A stretch of DNA of 64,000 nucleotides from Desmodesmus armatus (GCA_007449985.2 VIIQ02000001.1:987501-1051500); one strand, 5' to 3'; positions 1-22,496 are shown, counted from the first letter of the stretch. The notes: generated by a model not told the origin, from the sequence alone. A program made the numbers and translations.

Positions 1-552
1 CCCATGCCCCTGGACAGCGACCTTCCACAAAGCGTCTCCAGTCGAGGCGGCACATCACGGGGCCTGGCACTGGTGTCTCCCGCCTGCAGTGGGCGCGCTG
101 TGGCAAGGACTGTGTTCAAAAGCATCCAACAGCCTGCAAAGTCTTCCCGTGCTGCAGGCATCCGGCTCCAGCCTTTCACTAGTGCTGACTTGATCAATGC
201 TAGCCCTGTAGTCAGGTGCTTCCTCACCCTTGACGACACCAAGGGACAGACTGAAACTCAAAGGGCACTGGCATCTAAGGAGGACCGTTGCTACACCTGT
301 TCTGAGAGCGAGGGTTGTCCCAGTGTGCAAGGGGCTTGGTTCAGCGATGCTTTTACCTTTGATGTGCCAGGTTGCAAGCCTGACGGCAGCTTGCCACACC
401 CTGTGTATGTGCAGATGGTGTTGAGCCCTGGCTGGAAAGCACTGGTGGCAAAGTTTGAAGTCTGTAGGGACTTTGGCACCGGCTGCTTTGATCCAGACTA
501 TGAAGCAAAGAAGCTGAAGGATGCAAAGAAGTGCACTGCATCGGCCTGTTGA
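1..552 (+). CDS. C-terminal part of an unrecognised Cys-containing protein (5' truncated)
   Basis: The frame is open from the first base of the window to a TGA at 550-552, so the gene enters from the left. The last ~90 residues look like real coding sequence: they hold eight cysteines (for example CYTCSESEGC, DVPGCKPDG, FEVCRDFGTGCFDPDYE) and end in a Lys-rich, Cys-containing tail (KKCTASAC). The first ~70 residues are less convincing and may include intron read through in frame; a possible acceptor is the CAG at about 214-216. I do not recognise the family. A paired-cysteine, secreted or wall-type domain is possible but is only a guess from the Cys spacing. A TGTAA at 1313-1317 could be its poly(A) signal. 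Confidence 0.5.
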   Translation, partial: PMPLDSDLPQSVSSRGGTSRGLALVSPACSGRAVARTVFKSIQQPAKSSRAAGIRLQPFTSADLINASPVVRCFLTLDDTKGQTETQRALASKEDRCYTCSESEGCPSVQGAWFSDAFTFDVPGCKPDGSLPHPVYVQMVLSPGWKALVAKFEVCRDFGTGCFDPDYEAKKLKDAKKCTASAC

Positions 553-1287
553 TAACACGGCTGTAGATGTTCAGGTGTGTCATTGGTCACAACTTGCAGG
601 TTTTGTTCATTGCTGCAGGCTGCAGCACGCTCAGTTATAGCTAATTAGGCAAGGTGGATGGAGCCGGTCGCTCTGGGGGGTTTGCACTGCATGGTGACTT
701 TGGATCCAAACTTACTTCGCGTGCGCCGCGCGCGCTGGCGGCAATGCACACAGGGTGTCACATCGAGTAGTGCTGGGTACACAGTGCTCACCATCAACTG
801 TTGGGGGTAGTGTGTGGAAGCTTGAACTCTGTCCCTGTGCAACACAGGCTGAACTTCATGGGCTGTCGCAGACAGCTGGCATCGCACTCTGAAGCTCAGG
901 GATGGTCATTGAGTATGTCTTTGGGTGTGCTCGCATAGATCTGCTTGGCACTTGAACGTTGCTTTAGACCTTCTTGGTGATGTCAGGCACTATGGTGACT
1001 GTGGTGGCAGGGGAAGGGATAGCGTTGTGCGGCTGGCGGCTGCACCCAGTGACCTTCAGCAGCTGTAGCATCTGCATCTGCATGTCAGCATGCACCCTTG
1101 AGAGGTGTATGCGCCCAGTGTGTTGTTGCAATGGGTGGCCAAGGCATCTTCAATGATGCAGAAGTCCACCTTGAAGGCAGTTCATCATACACGGTGCAAC
1201 TCCTCGCAGCAGTGACGCCAAACAATTGCCAGCACCAAAATTAGTACATTCCCAGGCATGTGTTGCACAACCTCCACATGCACAGAA

Positions 1288-1365
1288 CATACTCAAAACC
1301 CTAGCGCAGTGTTGTAATAAGATCGCAGAGGCTAAAAGCTGCATACTCAAAACCCTAGCGCAGTG
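1288..1365. repeat. Two copies of a 24-bp direct repeat
   Basis: The 24 bases at 1288-1311 recur exactly at 1342-1365, 54 bp later. The core reads ACTCAAAACCCTAGCGCAG. A TGTAA follows immediately after the first copy (1313-1317). No function is evident. Confidence 0.8.
1313..1317 (+). terminator. Candidate TGTAA poly(A) signal, + strand
   Basis: TGTAA is the common poly(A) signal of green algae. This one is about 760 bp past the first stop codon and just before the T/G to C/A composition flip. It faces a - strand TGTAA at 1413-1417. Confidence 0.3.
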
Positions 1366-1412
1366 CAACTCGTGTTGATTGACGTCACCTGACACTGCCA
1401 GTGGAACGCTCT

Positions 1413-1417
1413 TTACA
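1413..1417 (-). terminator. Candidate TGTAA poly(A) signal, - strand
   Basis: TTACA on the + strand, so TGTAA on the - strand. It would imply a 2.4-kb 3' UTR for the - strand gene ending at 3827, or a separate transcript; this is inference from composition only. Confidence 0.25.
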
Positions 1418-3826
1418 TCTACTGATGGTCTCCTGGTCACCATGCTTCCCCAACCAACCTCTTGGCGTCCATAAACAGTTTGCTGAGGACTGGCTGGCTT
1501 CCAATCACAGCTGCAGTGTCCTTTCCATTGTTACCTGTTAGCCTGTTGGTGTATAAAAAAAGGGTTGGCACACGAGGGCTACAATGCCAACACAATGCAC
1601 TAGGTGTCACATCCCAACACACGGGACACACCCACGACACATATTTGATGTAAGATAAGGGGCCACAAGGCAGCAGCCAGTACAGACAAAAAGACGGACA
1701 CAAGACCCCACTGATAGTACAAAGATCCACCAACGTACACACAGACACAGCCTCACATGCTCACTGACACGCCGCATGTCGCACACTCACACACAAGCCA
1801 AGGACCAGCATGAGACAGGTACCATTGGGCAACACTAGCACCATGTTCCCGCAGATACACAAACACAAGCAAACAAGCACACGTCCCCCCATACGACAAG
1901 GGACTCCCACCCCCACCAGAGGTCGGATGCAGCCAAGCAACCCAGCCTCTCAGTGGTGCCGTTGTCTGCCGCTACACACAAATGCAAATCAGAGATGCTA
2001 TGTGTACATGGCAACCCTAGTGTACAAAGCAGTAAGGCTGCATACAAGGCAAAGCCACCGCACCACAAATGCAACCAGACTCTAGTGCCAAATGAAGGGT
2101 CACCATGTGTGCATTGCCAATGCGCTGCTGCTAGTTTGTAACCGACCTGTCTCAGCCGATCTAGCTTGTACGCTGCCAAACGCGACACAAAAAACAGCCA
2201 ACAGGCTTGCGCTGCAAACATACGGATGTCGCGGCTATTGCCTGGGGATGTGTCGCCCAAGATCAAGACGCGCATGCTGCCGCCGCCCGCTGCGATGTTG
2301 GCTGTGTCTCAGCCACGCAAAACATGACAATCAAAACCCAAGCAAGCTGCTGCCGCCAGACACCACAGTGCACATGCCGCAGCAATCAAGGCATCGGCAA
2401 GGTCCTGCGCACCAAACCACTGGCAGTAGTGCCCACGCAGCAGCAGCGGTGGCTGCCGTCTGCATAACCAAAATTGACGTGTGTCAGACGCATGGAAACA
2501 GCACTGCTTGTGCAAGCCGCTGCACCCATGCGAAAGCATGAGCAGATAATACGGGTCAAACATGACAGGGTCTCATAACAGCGACGCAACGGGCCACCGT
2601 GTCAGCATCCCAGTGCACACAGCCAAGACGCACCAGTCAAACCGAACGGCTGACCCAGGCGTCCCCCCCAGGATGTAGGAAAGGTGTGCCTGTCGCAGAC
2701 ACTCATGCCACACACACCTACACACACTGATACGAGTACACACTTGGCTGACATCATGACATGTATCTGCTGGTTGCAGATCATGAGTCAACACACTCTG
2801 TACCAGGACGGCGGCATAGTATACGCCTGGTAATGTAGGGCCGCACACATGCACACGCACATACACAGAAACAAACACACCACTCAAATCTAGTGAAACA
2901 CAGAGGCCGCTTAGTCCAAAGAGAGAGTCAGGGTCAAAAGTCAACAATCCACACAGTCACACGTCAGGTCAAACAGACGAGTCAGGGTCAAGGGCAATTG
3001 AGTGCCTGGGACAGCACCCACAAGTACTGTCCAAGTTCAAGTTCAGATGCATGGCAAAATCCCCAGCCGTCAAAACACCCAGCCACTGTCCACACACCCT
3101 GTTGGCTGCACGCCCTTACATGCTGGGCCAGGCCCAGCAAGCAGCCCAATCTCATACTTACCCTTCATCATTACCATTCAACCCCGTCAGCCCCCCAGTG
3201 GCCACTACAATCCCCAGTCAGCACGCAAGCAAGCTGGTGGCCAGCTTCAGAGGTTGTTGGCCAAGATGCCTTTGGGCGGCAGCACCCAAACAAGCTCTCT
3301 GTGTCATCACACACCATCATCGATCAAGCTCAGAACACAAAAACAAAACACAGCCCATGAGCTGCTCCTGCAGCCACAATCAACACCGTCATGAGTCTTC
3401 TCTTCTCCACAGCCCATAGCACAGTCACCACAGCAGCAGAGTGTGTGTCCTAGCCCAGCCACCACGACAGGCACCGAGACACGGCACAGGTCACACAACA
3501 CACCGGTTGCTGATACCAGAGGGCTGTCAAGTGCATGCATGGCAACCTGGCAGCTTTACTGCTCCCTCTCAGTCACACTCCAGACTGTCCACAGATGCTG
3601 GGAGCCAACCATCCCAGCCTGCACAGCAGCTCCTGCCGCCGTCAGCAAGCACATACCACAGTCGTCCACTCACACCTTCCGCCTCCAAAGCCACCTTTCA
3701 AACTGTGCAGCGCTGTGCCTACTGCTGCGGCCTTCAGCAAGCCCTGCAGGGGCCATAAACCAGTGATGTGCCAGGCCTGCCAAGGTCCAGAACCCAGCCA
3801 TGCCACCACCCACCAGCTTTGCTACA

Positions 3827-6735
3827 TTAGCAAGGCAGCAGCAACTGCTCCAGGGCCTCTGCCTGCAGCAGCTTAGCCCCAGACAGTTGCTGGCACAGCG
3901 CACCCACCCCCACCCCCACGCGGCTGCTGCCTCTGCTGGAGCTGCAGTCGCTGCTTGAAGTGCTGCGGCGGCTGACCGGGCTACTGCTGCTGCTGCTACT
4001 GGAGCTGATGGCCCCACCAAGCCTGCCGCCGCTGCTTGGGCTGCTGCTGCGGCTGCTGTTGGTCGGGGTGGCAGACCGCCGCTGCTTGCTCCCTCTGCGG
4101 CGTCGCAGGGGCTGCGCGTCTGCATCGCCAGCACTGCGCAGCTCTTGCGCAGCTGGGAGGGTGCACAGGAAGGCGACAGTGCTGCTGTCGTGCTGTGGCA
4201 GCGCCATGCGCAGCAGGGGCTGCAGGCGGTCTGCTGTCAGGGCCTGTGTGCCAGGCAGGAGCTCGCACAGCGCGCAGACTGTGTCGGGCACGCCGCACAC
4301 GGCCGTGTCGCTGAGGGCAGTCTCTAGCAGCTCCCTGGCCTCACTTGCTGTCAGAGCCTGCGCAGCTGGCAGCTGGCACAGCCTGCACAGGACTGTGGTG
4401 TCGGGCTGACGCATAGCCGCCTGCGCAGACAGAGCAGGAGAGCGCAGATAGTGAGCAGCAGGGGAGCAAGGCAAACAGAGAAGGGTTTACTTGCAGCGAG
4501 GGCACACCCAGCAGATGCTGCTGTGAAAAGCACACAGCCAGCAGCAAATTCGCGCAGGTTGCACCCTTGCTGAAGAGTAACTGTCGCCGTATGTGTGTGG
4601 GCACAGAGCCTACAAACAAGCCCTTTCTGTGCAGCGCAATACACTCAAAGCATGTAACAGCAGCCAGTCTTGGCGCATGCAGCAAGCTGAGCACCAAAAC
4701 TCACCAGCAGCAGCTTTGTCATCTCTGCTGCCTGCAGGTGCTGCACGCCCGGCAGCTCCTCACAAATGTAGCTGACAGCCTGGCTGTCACCGACCTGGAG
4801 CGCCGCCTCTAGCAAGTCACACACACTGGCAGCAGGCAGCGCCTGGGCTGCAGCGATCCAGCACAGGTAGCGCGTAATCACGCCACTGCACGACACAGCA
4901 CAGATGCAGCACCAAGGTGGATGGATGGGTCGCAAGGTGAAGGAAGCAAGCATAGGAAAGTGCACCACCATGGCTGCTGCCTCTAGCAGGTCACACTGGC
5001 AGCAGGCAGGGCCTGGGCTGCAGCCACCCAGCACAGGTAGCGCGTGATCACGCCACTGCAGCACAGCATAGATGCAGCACCGAGGGTGGAATGTGGAATT
5101 TCCATCACCGAGAGAGACACAGCAAGCAGAAGGTAGCACACCAACCAAACCACTGGCTGGGAGTGAGCGCCACGCAGGATCCGGCAGACAGGCGCGGCAG
5201 CTGCCTGCCTGTGCCTCTCTTGCACCTAAGGCGCATGCGTACACAGCTAAGCTGCACCGTGGGCAAGACTTTGCCCTCACAGAATGCCTGTATCATATGG
5301 CATCGACCCCTGTTGAGATCACGATACATATGGAAGTCAAGTTTTTCATGGTCAGCACAGTATGGTGAACTATCAAATCTGCAGGACTGCATGGCAGTGC
5401 CCGCCTCACCTGCGGTGGTATATGGCTGTGCCCAGTATGCCTGCCATGATGCCTGGCTCCATGGTCTGCACAGCCTCGTGCTGACTCATGTGGTACACCA
5501 TCTGGCGCCGGCGCTGCAGCACTGCTGTGCGCAGCGCACCTGCAAAGCTGCCTGCAGGCACCAACTGCTCCAGCTCTGTGGGTGCAGACAGACACGCGCA
5601 AACAGGTGGGAAGGAAGCAGGTGGGTGATACAGACAGGCAACAAGCAGAAGAGCAACTGAGCTTACTGAGCTATGAACAGTACAGCCATGCATGCAGGCG
5701 GCCTCACATGTGAAGGAAGAGGATGTGGCAGTGAGAAAGTCTGCAGCGGATGCATGGTGCCATGGTGGCGGCCAGTATCCAGCGGTGCATTGCAGATGCA
5801 TTGATGGGCTCGGCACCAAGCCGGTTTGCAACCAAAACGATCACAATTGCGACCAGGCAGAGGGTTGGAAAGGCAGGGGAGAGAGTTCCTGACGGTCACG
5901 TTGCAATCAAGGCAGCCCCCTTTGGTTGGCGCAGGGGTTGCTGCCGCTGATGGCCGTGGCTGCCTCAGGCAAGCACAAACCCATTGGCTATGTGCTCATG
6001 TACAAACGTCACGAGACTTACCTGTTTCATGTCCCTGCAGCAAGCTGAGGCTGTGTACTGCCCCTGCATGGCCCAGTGCCATTGCCTCCTCCAAGAGATA
6101 CGACAGGTATGCTGTGTTGATGTCGTGCGCGCCCTCCAGCTTACTCAGCTGCAGCACTGCTGGCACGTTCTTGTAGCGAATGGCTGTCTGCAGGAGGCCT
6201 GCGATGGCCCTGGCACCCATGCACTGCACTGCTGGCTGGCTGAACAGCAGGGTCATGGCGTGGCTGTTGTGCTGCTCGACAGCTGTGCGCACGACAAACG
6301 CCACGCTGCGCAACAGGACACGCACGCACAGGACATGCAAGACAAATGGCAGACAGAGATGTCAGATGATACACATGTGGCAGTGGTGGGATAAAGGGGT
6401 GGTCAAGAGTGTGGCTGTTTTGACAGAAAAGCGGTTGCCTCCCCTGGCGTAGGACATGCATCTGTCATACCCTGCTGGCCATGCCTATACTGGGGACATG
6501 CCCATGATGCTGGGGATCAATCTCAGGCTCCCTTGTTTCCGTTCCTGCCTGCTGCGTGTGCTGGTTCCAGTTGCTCGCACCTTCTGTCATCCATTTGGCA
6601 GACCTCATGCCGCTGGAACAGCTTCTCCAAAGTCTTCAAGTCCTTGGCCTGCACAGCCCCCCTGAGCTTTTTGGCCAGATCAAAGGGCGATACGATGTCC
6701 CCCTGAGGCTCGGGCCTCTCCCTGCGGCGTGGCAT
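3827..6735 (-). CDS. Helical-repeat protein of unknown function, 459 aa
   Basis: The model has five exons on the - strand: 6581-6735, 6022-6305, 5410-5575, 4705-4885 and 3827-4420. Phases match at every junction and the sum is 1380 nt. The product opens with MPRRRERPEPQGD and continues as degenerate repeats of about 35-45 residues. Each repeat has an LLxxAL/LLQTAI helix, then a helix with xAVxxLC or AVLQLSKL, then a short linker such as LPAAQAL or LPGTQAL. The pattern suggests an alpha-solenoid, ankyrin- or TPR-like in architecture, but I see no canonical ankyrin or TPR consensus. After the repeats come an Arg-rich patch, a poly-Ser run and a short closing helix. The role is unknown; such solenoids usually bind other proteins. 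The start is the first ATG in frame of the most upstream exon I can support; an extra 5' exon is possible. Confidence 0.72.
4805..5091. repeat. Partial tandem duplication of exon 4 of the helical-repeat gene
   Basis: The block at about 4805-4920 covers the 5' part of exon 4 (4705-4885) with its acceptor and intron flank. It is repeated at about 4979-5091 inside intron 3. The second copy still has the acceptor and most of the codons for SGVITRYLCW. It lacks four bases of the TGTG run and so reads into a stop. It is a decayed pseudo-exon. Confidence 0.8.
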
Positions 6736-7840
6736 GGGACTGTGCTTGCTGGCTGCGGTGCACCTGCCCAGTTTGGCCACGCTTTGGCCGGGGGTTGTTG
6801 CCTTCCACCCTGCGGGCAGCTGTGCTGGAGCCAGCTTGTCCCCTGCTTCCAGCTGCTTTCAGCTGCTGCACTTGCTGGCTGGCAAGTGCCTGGTTCTGCA
6901 CCTCTGTATGGCTGTGATGCTGCCCGCAAGCTGCTCACGCCTGCATGGCCTCTGCATGACAACAGCAACACGAGGGGGTCTCAGGAACCTGCCTTGCCAC
7001 ACCCTGCACCCAGCAAGCAGGGGCTTGTAAGATGACTGCAATCCTGCTGGCTAGCCTGGACTTACCAATGGTTGGCCTTGATGCTCAACAATGCTGGTTG
7101 GGGCTCAACAACAGAAGGGTGGAGACATGTCCCTAGGGGGCCAAGCCCTGCCTTTGGCAGAGCAGCTCAGTGCGTGGCCATGCTGATCGACACCGTGAGA
7201 CGGCCCCTGAGCTGCTTCTCGCCAAAATGGGGTTGGTTCCTTCAGGCCAACATCATCACAACATCGTGTTGCCACGACCCGGAGAGGCTGTGATTAGAAT
7301 GGACGTCAGAGGGAAAGAGTGAATCATGTCCGTGCAGAGCGGATTGCTTCGATTCGCACGTGAGGTTTATCGGCGGGTTGTACAGTGGGCAAGAGCGAGG
7401 AGTGCAAGACAACAATCTTTGAGCTCCAAGGTGCACACAGGAATCCTTTGTGGCAGGTGACGCTTCCAGTGCCAACAAATCGGCCGCAACAAACAATCAT
7501 ACAGCCATCCTGACCAGCCTGTGCTGCAGCCACCTATTGTCAGGTGTGTCGGGGTTTCAGTTTGTTCATCAATCACTTCAATTGCTGTCAGAAGCATCAG
7601 CAGCTGCCATCTCGCTCATGTACACTCACCACAGATGTAGTTAGCACAGATGGCTGGCTGGCCTGGTCTGCAGTTGTCATACCGTTTGGTGTCACTGTGA
7701 CTTGCTTTCAGTCTTTTTTTCTGTGACAGTTTGTTGCATGATGAGTGACTAGCACCCCATGTTGTAGTGCTTGGCTGCTGCCCAAGACTAAGGGTGTGTG
7801 CTGTCGCTGCGACGCTGTGCAGCAGGAGCAACCAGCAGCT
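6736..7840. other. Divergent upstream region of the helical-repeat gene and alanyl-tRNA synthetase
   Basis: About 1.1 kb separates the two start codons. I see no convincing exon. It should hold both promoters and 5' UTRs, but I cannot point to a clear TATA element. Confidence 0.55.
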
Positions 7841-18868
<11,028 letters not shown>

Positions 18869-19916
18869 GTCAGCACATGGCTATGTTGGTTTGGTGGTTT
18901 TTTAGTGTTGCGCAGCAAGGGTGTATGAGGAACTGACAGTGAAGGTAGCAGATGCTGTGGCATCAGCGTGACAGCTTCTGGCCTTGGTTGTGATTCTGCA
19001 GGCCAGCACTAGGTGCGGCCCAGTTTGGTGCAAGCCCAACAGGGTGAAAAGACATGGCTGAGGCAGGGGGTCACAGAAGATGCTGTGAGAGTCTGCCGCA
19101 AGGCAGATGTGTTTGTTGGTGGGTGGCAGGTGGTGCGTGCTTGGTGGGAGCAGGAGATTGCGCGGTGTGAACTGCAGTGATTCCAATCCAACTGTGATGG
19201 CTGATTGTAGTCTGTGTCTCAACACTCTTCACCGTCGTTGGCTGATGCAAGATCAAGATGGAAAGCAGCTGCTTCGTTGACCACTCATAGCTGCTGGGTG
19301 GCCTTCACCAACAAGGCCTTGTATGCCATACAAGGCCCCGGGGGCCCACCCGAGCAAAGTGATGTTGAGCACTAGAGGAGTGCTGGTTGTGGGGCTCAAA
19401 TTCAAGTCTTTCCTGCGAGATTGCACGTTATGTGGCGCAAATCAGGCTCTGTTGCCCAACATGTGCTTGTTGCTGCAATGCATGCTATGCAACACGTGGG
19501 CCATGACAAGCTATCAGAAAGCTGTCGGTACCACTCAGATCCATTGTTTGGTACCAAAGCACTATCAAGACGATGATGCAAGAGTGTTCGCTGCACAGCT
19601 GGCCGCGCCCACACCTTCCCGCCCGCTCCTGTCGGAGACTCTACAATTGAAGGTACTCTCACAGTAATTCCCGGCAATGTTGATTAGTACATGATAAGGT
19701 GTGTCCTATTTGTTTCCTGACCAATTCGTTGTGTTGTGACCATTCCCGTGTTTTGACCGTTGTGTGTGGTTTGGGCGCGCTGCGGAGGTAGGTGCTCCAA
19801 CACCAGCTGCACTCCGTCTTGAGGGACAAATAATAAGCCCATAAACCATCTCCCAGCCCGTTTGTTTATCGTGCAGGTCGGTGTCTGCAAGTTTATGCCC
19901 AATCCTCTTCCCGACA
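18869..19916 (+). other. Spacer between AlaRS and the Ala/Ser-rich gene
   Basis: T/G-rich, with no convincing exon. The open frame at 19323-19667 has no family features and no coding-like splice context. It should contain the AlaRS 3' UTR and the promoter of the next gene. A splice acceptor-like GTGCAG at about 19871-19876 leaves room for an upstream exon of the next gene. Confidence 0.5.
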
Positions 19917-22496
19917 ATGCTGCGGCTCCCTCAGAGAAACAAACAGGCATCAGCATCCACAGTAACTCAAAGATGCTTGCTTGCATCCCAGCATGTGCAA
20001 GGCGCGACCTCCGGTCCTGGGGCAGCTCCAGCAGCTGGCCACAGGCAGCAACAGAGGCCCCATGTGCTCATCACGCCACTCAGCAAAGCAATAGAGCCTG
20101 TGTCGCCCAGATGCATCGAATTTACCCACATTTCGGACAGCAAGCCAATCAACCGGGCAGCACCAGCAGCACACCATTGCACAGCCTGCAGCAAGACCTC
20201 CAACGCAGAGGTGCCAGCAGCAGGAGCTGCAAAAACAGCAGCAGGTGTGACAGCAGCGGCAGAAGCAACAGCAGCTTCACAAGCAGCAGTTGCACCCGCT
20301 GCAGCTGAGGCATGTGGTGCACCTAGCCATGCCTCTGAGCCAAGCTGTGCAGCAGTCCCCATCGCACATGAGGCAGCAAGTGCAGCTGACCCTGCTGCCC
20401 CTGGAGGGCACAAGGAGGCCCCCTGCCAGCAGCAGCAGCAGCCTGTCAGTGATGATGGTCAAGTCAGCAGCAGCCCTGAGCCTGTATCAGCAGCAGCAGC
20501 TAGCGAGCACAAGTCTGCCATACCTAAGACACCCTTCTATGGTGGGTTTGAATCCGTGCCCAACCCCCAGATACAATACGCAAGGCTTTGTCGTAGATGC
20601 ATTGTCTCCTTCATACCTGTGTCACTTCTTGTCATTGTGCTGCTAATGGTGCCCCAACTAACCAACTGCCTGCCTCTGTTCTGCCCTGTTTGTGCAGTCT
20701 ACACACAAACACCACTGTGCCCCACCCCTGCAGAGGAAGCCGCACCCCACCCCACCCACAAGCTGGTCCCGGGCAAGAACGGCAGGCCCAAAGTGAAACC
20801 TACCAAATACAGCTCCATCCAGCTCTGCCGGCAGCAATCCCTAACCCCAACAGACGCAGCAGCAGCCACAGCACAGCACAGCACGCCGGCACAGCACCAG
20901 CACCAGCCGAAGCCCAGCAGCGCCCACTGCAGCCACTTTGGCACCAGCTACCAGCTGCCAAGCGCTCTAGATGCCACCCTGCTCAACATCAACAGGACCT
21001 GGCTAGAGGCAAAGGCCCGGGATATCAAGGTCGTGGCTGCATTCAGTGGTGCAGCAGTGTTCAGCCCGCCAGGCAGCGACGACGGTGCAATAGCCTCAGC
21101 AGTTCTATCGCTCCTGCAGGAAGTGGCACGCGCCAGCCAGCTGCGCATCCGGCACAGGGCTTTGCAGATGCTGCAGCGGTTTAGAGAGCCTCAGTGCACC
21201 GGGCTGCCACCTGCAGCGCCCCTGGCGAGGATCGTGCACCTCACCACACCCCCCAAACGGGCCCAGTCATCTGCACCTACATTGGCTGGCTCAGGAGTGG
21301 CAGCAGTGCAGGCAGTAACACAGGCAGTGCCAGCAACAGCACAGCAGCCTGCTGACGGTGAGGAGGCTGTGTTAGATGAAGCAGCAGCAGCAGCCAGCCG
21401 CGACATCCTGCGCGCACGCAGCAGCACCGCTGCATCAGCAAGGGCAGCAGCAGTGAGGACTCTGTCAGTAGGTGGACCGCAGCTTGCTGCTCTGGAGGCG
21501 GCCTTTGACGAAGCAGCAGCAGCTGCAGCAGCAGCAAGCCACAGCTGCGGAGACACCACAAGCAGCAAGCCTCAGCCAGCTAGCAGCAGCTCAGACACAG
21601 CGCATGCTGCTGCTGCTGCTGCTGCTGCTGTGAACGCCAGTGCAAATGCAGCACAGGCTGCTGCTGCTGCAGTCGGCAGCCCCACAGTTGCAGCAGCGCC
21701 TGGCGCTGCTCTGTGCAGCGCAGGCCGCGGCCACGCAGCGCTCGCTGTTGCTGCTCTTGACAGCGGCTCAGGTGCCGCACCAGCTGCTGCTGCTCTTGAC
21801 AGAGCTAGCAGCAATCGAGCGCCAAGCCTGCACACTGCCAGCCTGGCATACAGCAACACCCGGAGTGCCAGCGGCAGCAGCAGCCGCCTGACCCCAGCAC
21901 CCGGCCTTGGCCTGCAGCATGTGCTCTCAGATGGCTGGACGGCGGCCACGGGGTTGGCAGGAGGCAGCAGCAGCAGCAGCTGCCTTGACAGGCCTGTTGG
22001 TGCGCGTCCTGCGGCACTGCTGACCCTTCTTGATGACAGCTACTGCACTAGCCAGCCAGACACTCCTTCATCGTTTGCAGGAAGCCACGCCCTCAGCAGC
22101 TGCAGTGGCACAATCAGCAGCAGTGAGGACGGGGAGCTCAACCGGCCCTCTTACATCAGCAGTGGCGGCTGCAGCAGCAACGGCGGCGCTGTGCCAGCTG
22201 GTGCCGCAGAAAACATGGCCCGTGCTGGTGCAGGAGTTAATGCAGGGGTTGACCCATACGCAAACGTTGTGCAGCAGGGGTGCGCCTCAAAGTTTGCGCA
22301 GCGCCTGCAGCTGCAGCCCCTGGTGACGGTGTCTGCCTGTAGCAGTGGCAGCGCCTTGAGTGGCAATGGTGGTGCCAAGGCGGCAAAGCCAAGGGGTATG
22401 AAGGGCTGGTGGCGCAGGGTGCGTGAGTGGGGTCAGGGAGCCAAGCTGGGGCTTCGTGGAGGCAGTAGGAGGCTCGCTGCGCAGCATGCTGCCTAG
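19917..22496 (+). CDS. Large Ala/Ser/Gln-rich protein of unknown function
   Basis: One open frame of 859 codons runs from the first ATG (MLRLPQRNKQ) to TAG. I do not recognise a domain. The protein is dominated by Ala, Ser and Gln runs, for example Ala stretches encoded by CTG/GCT repeats near 21604-21665. It has a few more complex islands: HVLITPLSKAIEPVSP near the start, KLVPGKNGRPKVKPTKY near codon 285, a short helical segment with LLQEVARASQLRIRH, and a basic C-terminus (KGWWRRVREWGQ). A likely intron at 20542-20697 (TATG|GTGGGT to GCAG|TC) is 156 bp, a multiple of three with no stop. It therefore reads through as a hydrophobic stretch that could be mistaken for a membrane helix. If it is spliced out, the protein is 807 aa. 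An upstream exon is possible. Function unknown. Confidence 0.65.
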   Translation: MLRLPQRNKQASASTVTQRCLLASQHVQGATSGPGAAPAAGHRQQQRPHVLITPLSKAIEPVSPRCIEFTHISDSKPINRAAPAAHHCTACSKTSNAEVPAAGAAKTAAGVTAAAEATAASQAAVAPAAAEACGAPSHASEPSCAAVPIAHEAASAADPAAPGGHKEAPCQQQQQPVSDDGQVSSSPEPVSAAAASEHKSAIPKTPFYGGFESVPNPQIQYARLCRRCIVSFIPVSLLVIVLLMVPQLTNCLPLFCPVCAVYTQTPLCPTPAEEAAPHPTHKLVPGKNGRPKVKPTKYSSIQLCRQQSLTPTDAAAATAQHSTPAQHQHQPKPSSAHCSHFGTSYQLPSALDATLLNINRTWLEAKARDIKVVAAFSGAAVFSPPGSDDGAIASAVLSLLQEVARASQLRIRHRALQMLQRFREPQCTGLPPAAPLARIVHLTTPPKRAQSSAPTLAGSGVAAVQAVTQAVPATAQQPADGEEAVLDEAAAAASRDILRARSSTAASARAAAVRTLSVGGPQLAALEAAFDEAAAAAAAASHSCGDTTSSKPQPASSSSDTAHAAAAAAAAVNASANAAQAAAAAVGSPTVAAAPGAALCSAGRGHAALAVAALDSGSGAAPAAAALDRASSNRAPSLHTASLAYSNTRSASGSSSRLTPAPGLGLQHVLSDGWTAATGLAGGSSSSSCLDRPVGARPAALLTLLDDSYCTSQPDTPSSFAGSHALSSCSGTISSSEDGELNRPSYISSGGCSSNGGAVPAGAAENMARAGAGVNAGVDPYANVVQQGCASKFAQRLQLQPLVTVSACSSGSALSGNGGAKAAKPRGMKGWWRRVREWGQGAKLGLRGGSRRLAAQHAA

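Larger units (their letters stand above)
553..3826. other. Gene-poor stretch between two convergent genes
   Basis: I see no credible coding exon here on either strand; the open frames are short and of simple composition. From 553 to about 1440 the + strand is T/G-rich, as in transcribed + strand introns and UTRs elsewhere in the window. From about 1440 to 3826 it is C/A-rich, with many CACA and CAGC tracts, as expected if it is the template side of a - strand transcript. It is best read as the 3' flanks or long 3' UTRs of the two neighbours. Confidence 0.6.

Noticed and set aside
3670..4134. Ala-rich open frame overlapping the last exon of the helical-repeat gene
   Set aside because: It is the CAG/GCA shadow of the Ser/Arg-rich exon in another frame. 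The chosen frame fits the upstream exon phases.
7340..7370. tRNA-like GCTTCGATTCGC segment
   Set aside because: I could not build acceptor, D and anticodon stems around it. No tRNA gene is supported anywhere in the window.
7745..7840. N-terminal extension of AlaRS as a transit peptide
   Set aside because: The open frame upstream of 7841 has no ATG (it opens only with a GTG), and its sequence does not look like a targeting peptide. The family N-terminus aligns with the ATG at 7841.
19323..19667. Open frame of 114 codons downstream of AlaRS
   Set aside because: No recognisable motif, composition unlike the exons of this genome, and no matching splice context.
21191..21949. Long antisense open frames opposite the Ala/Ser-rich gene
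   Set aside because: CAG/CTG repeats keep several frames open on both strands. No splice or family support exists for the antisense strand.
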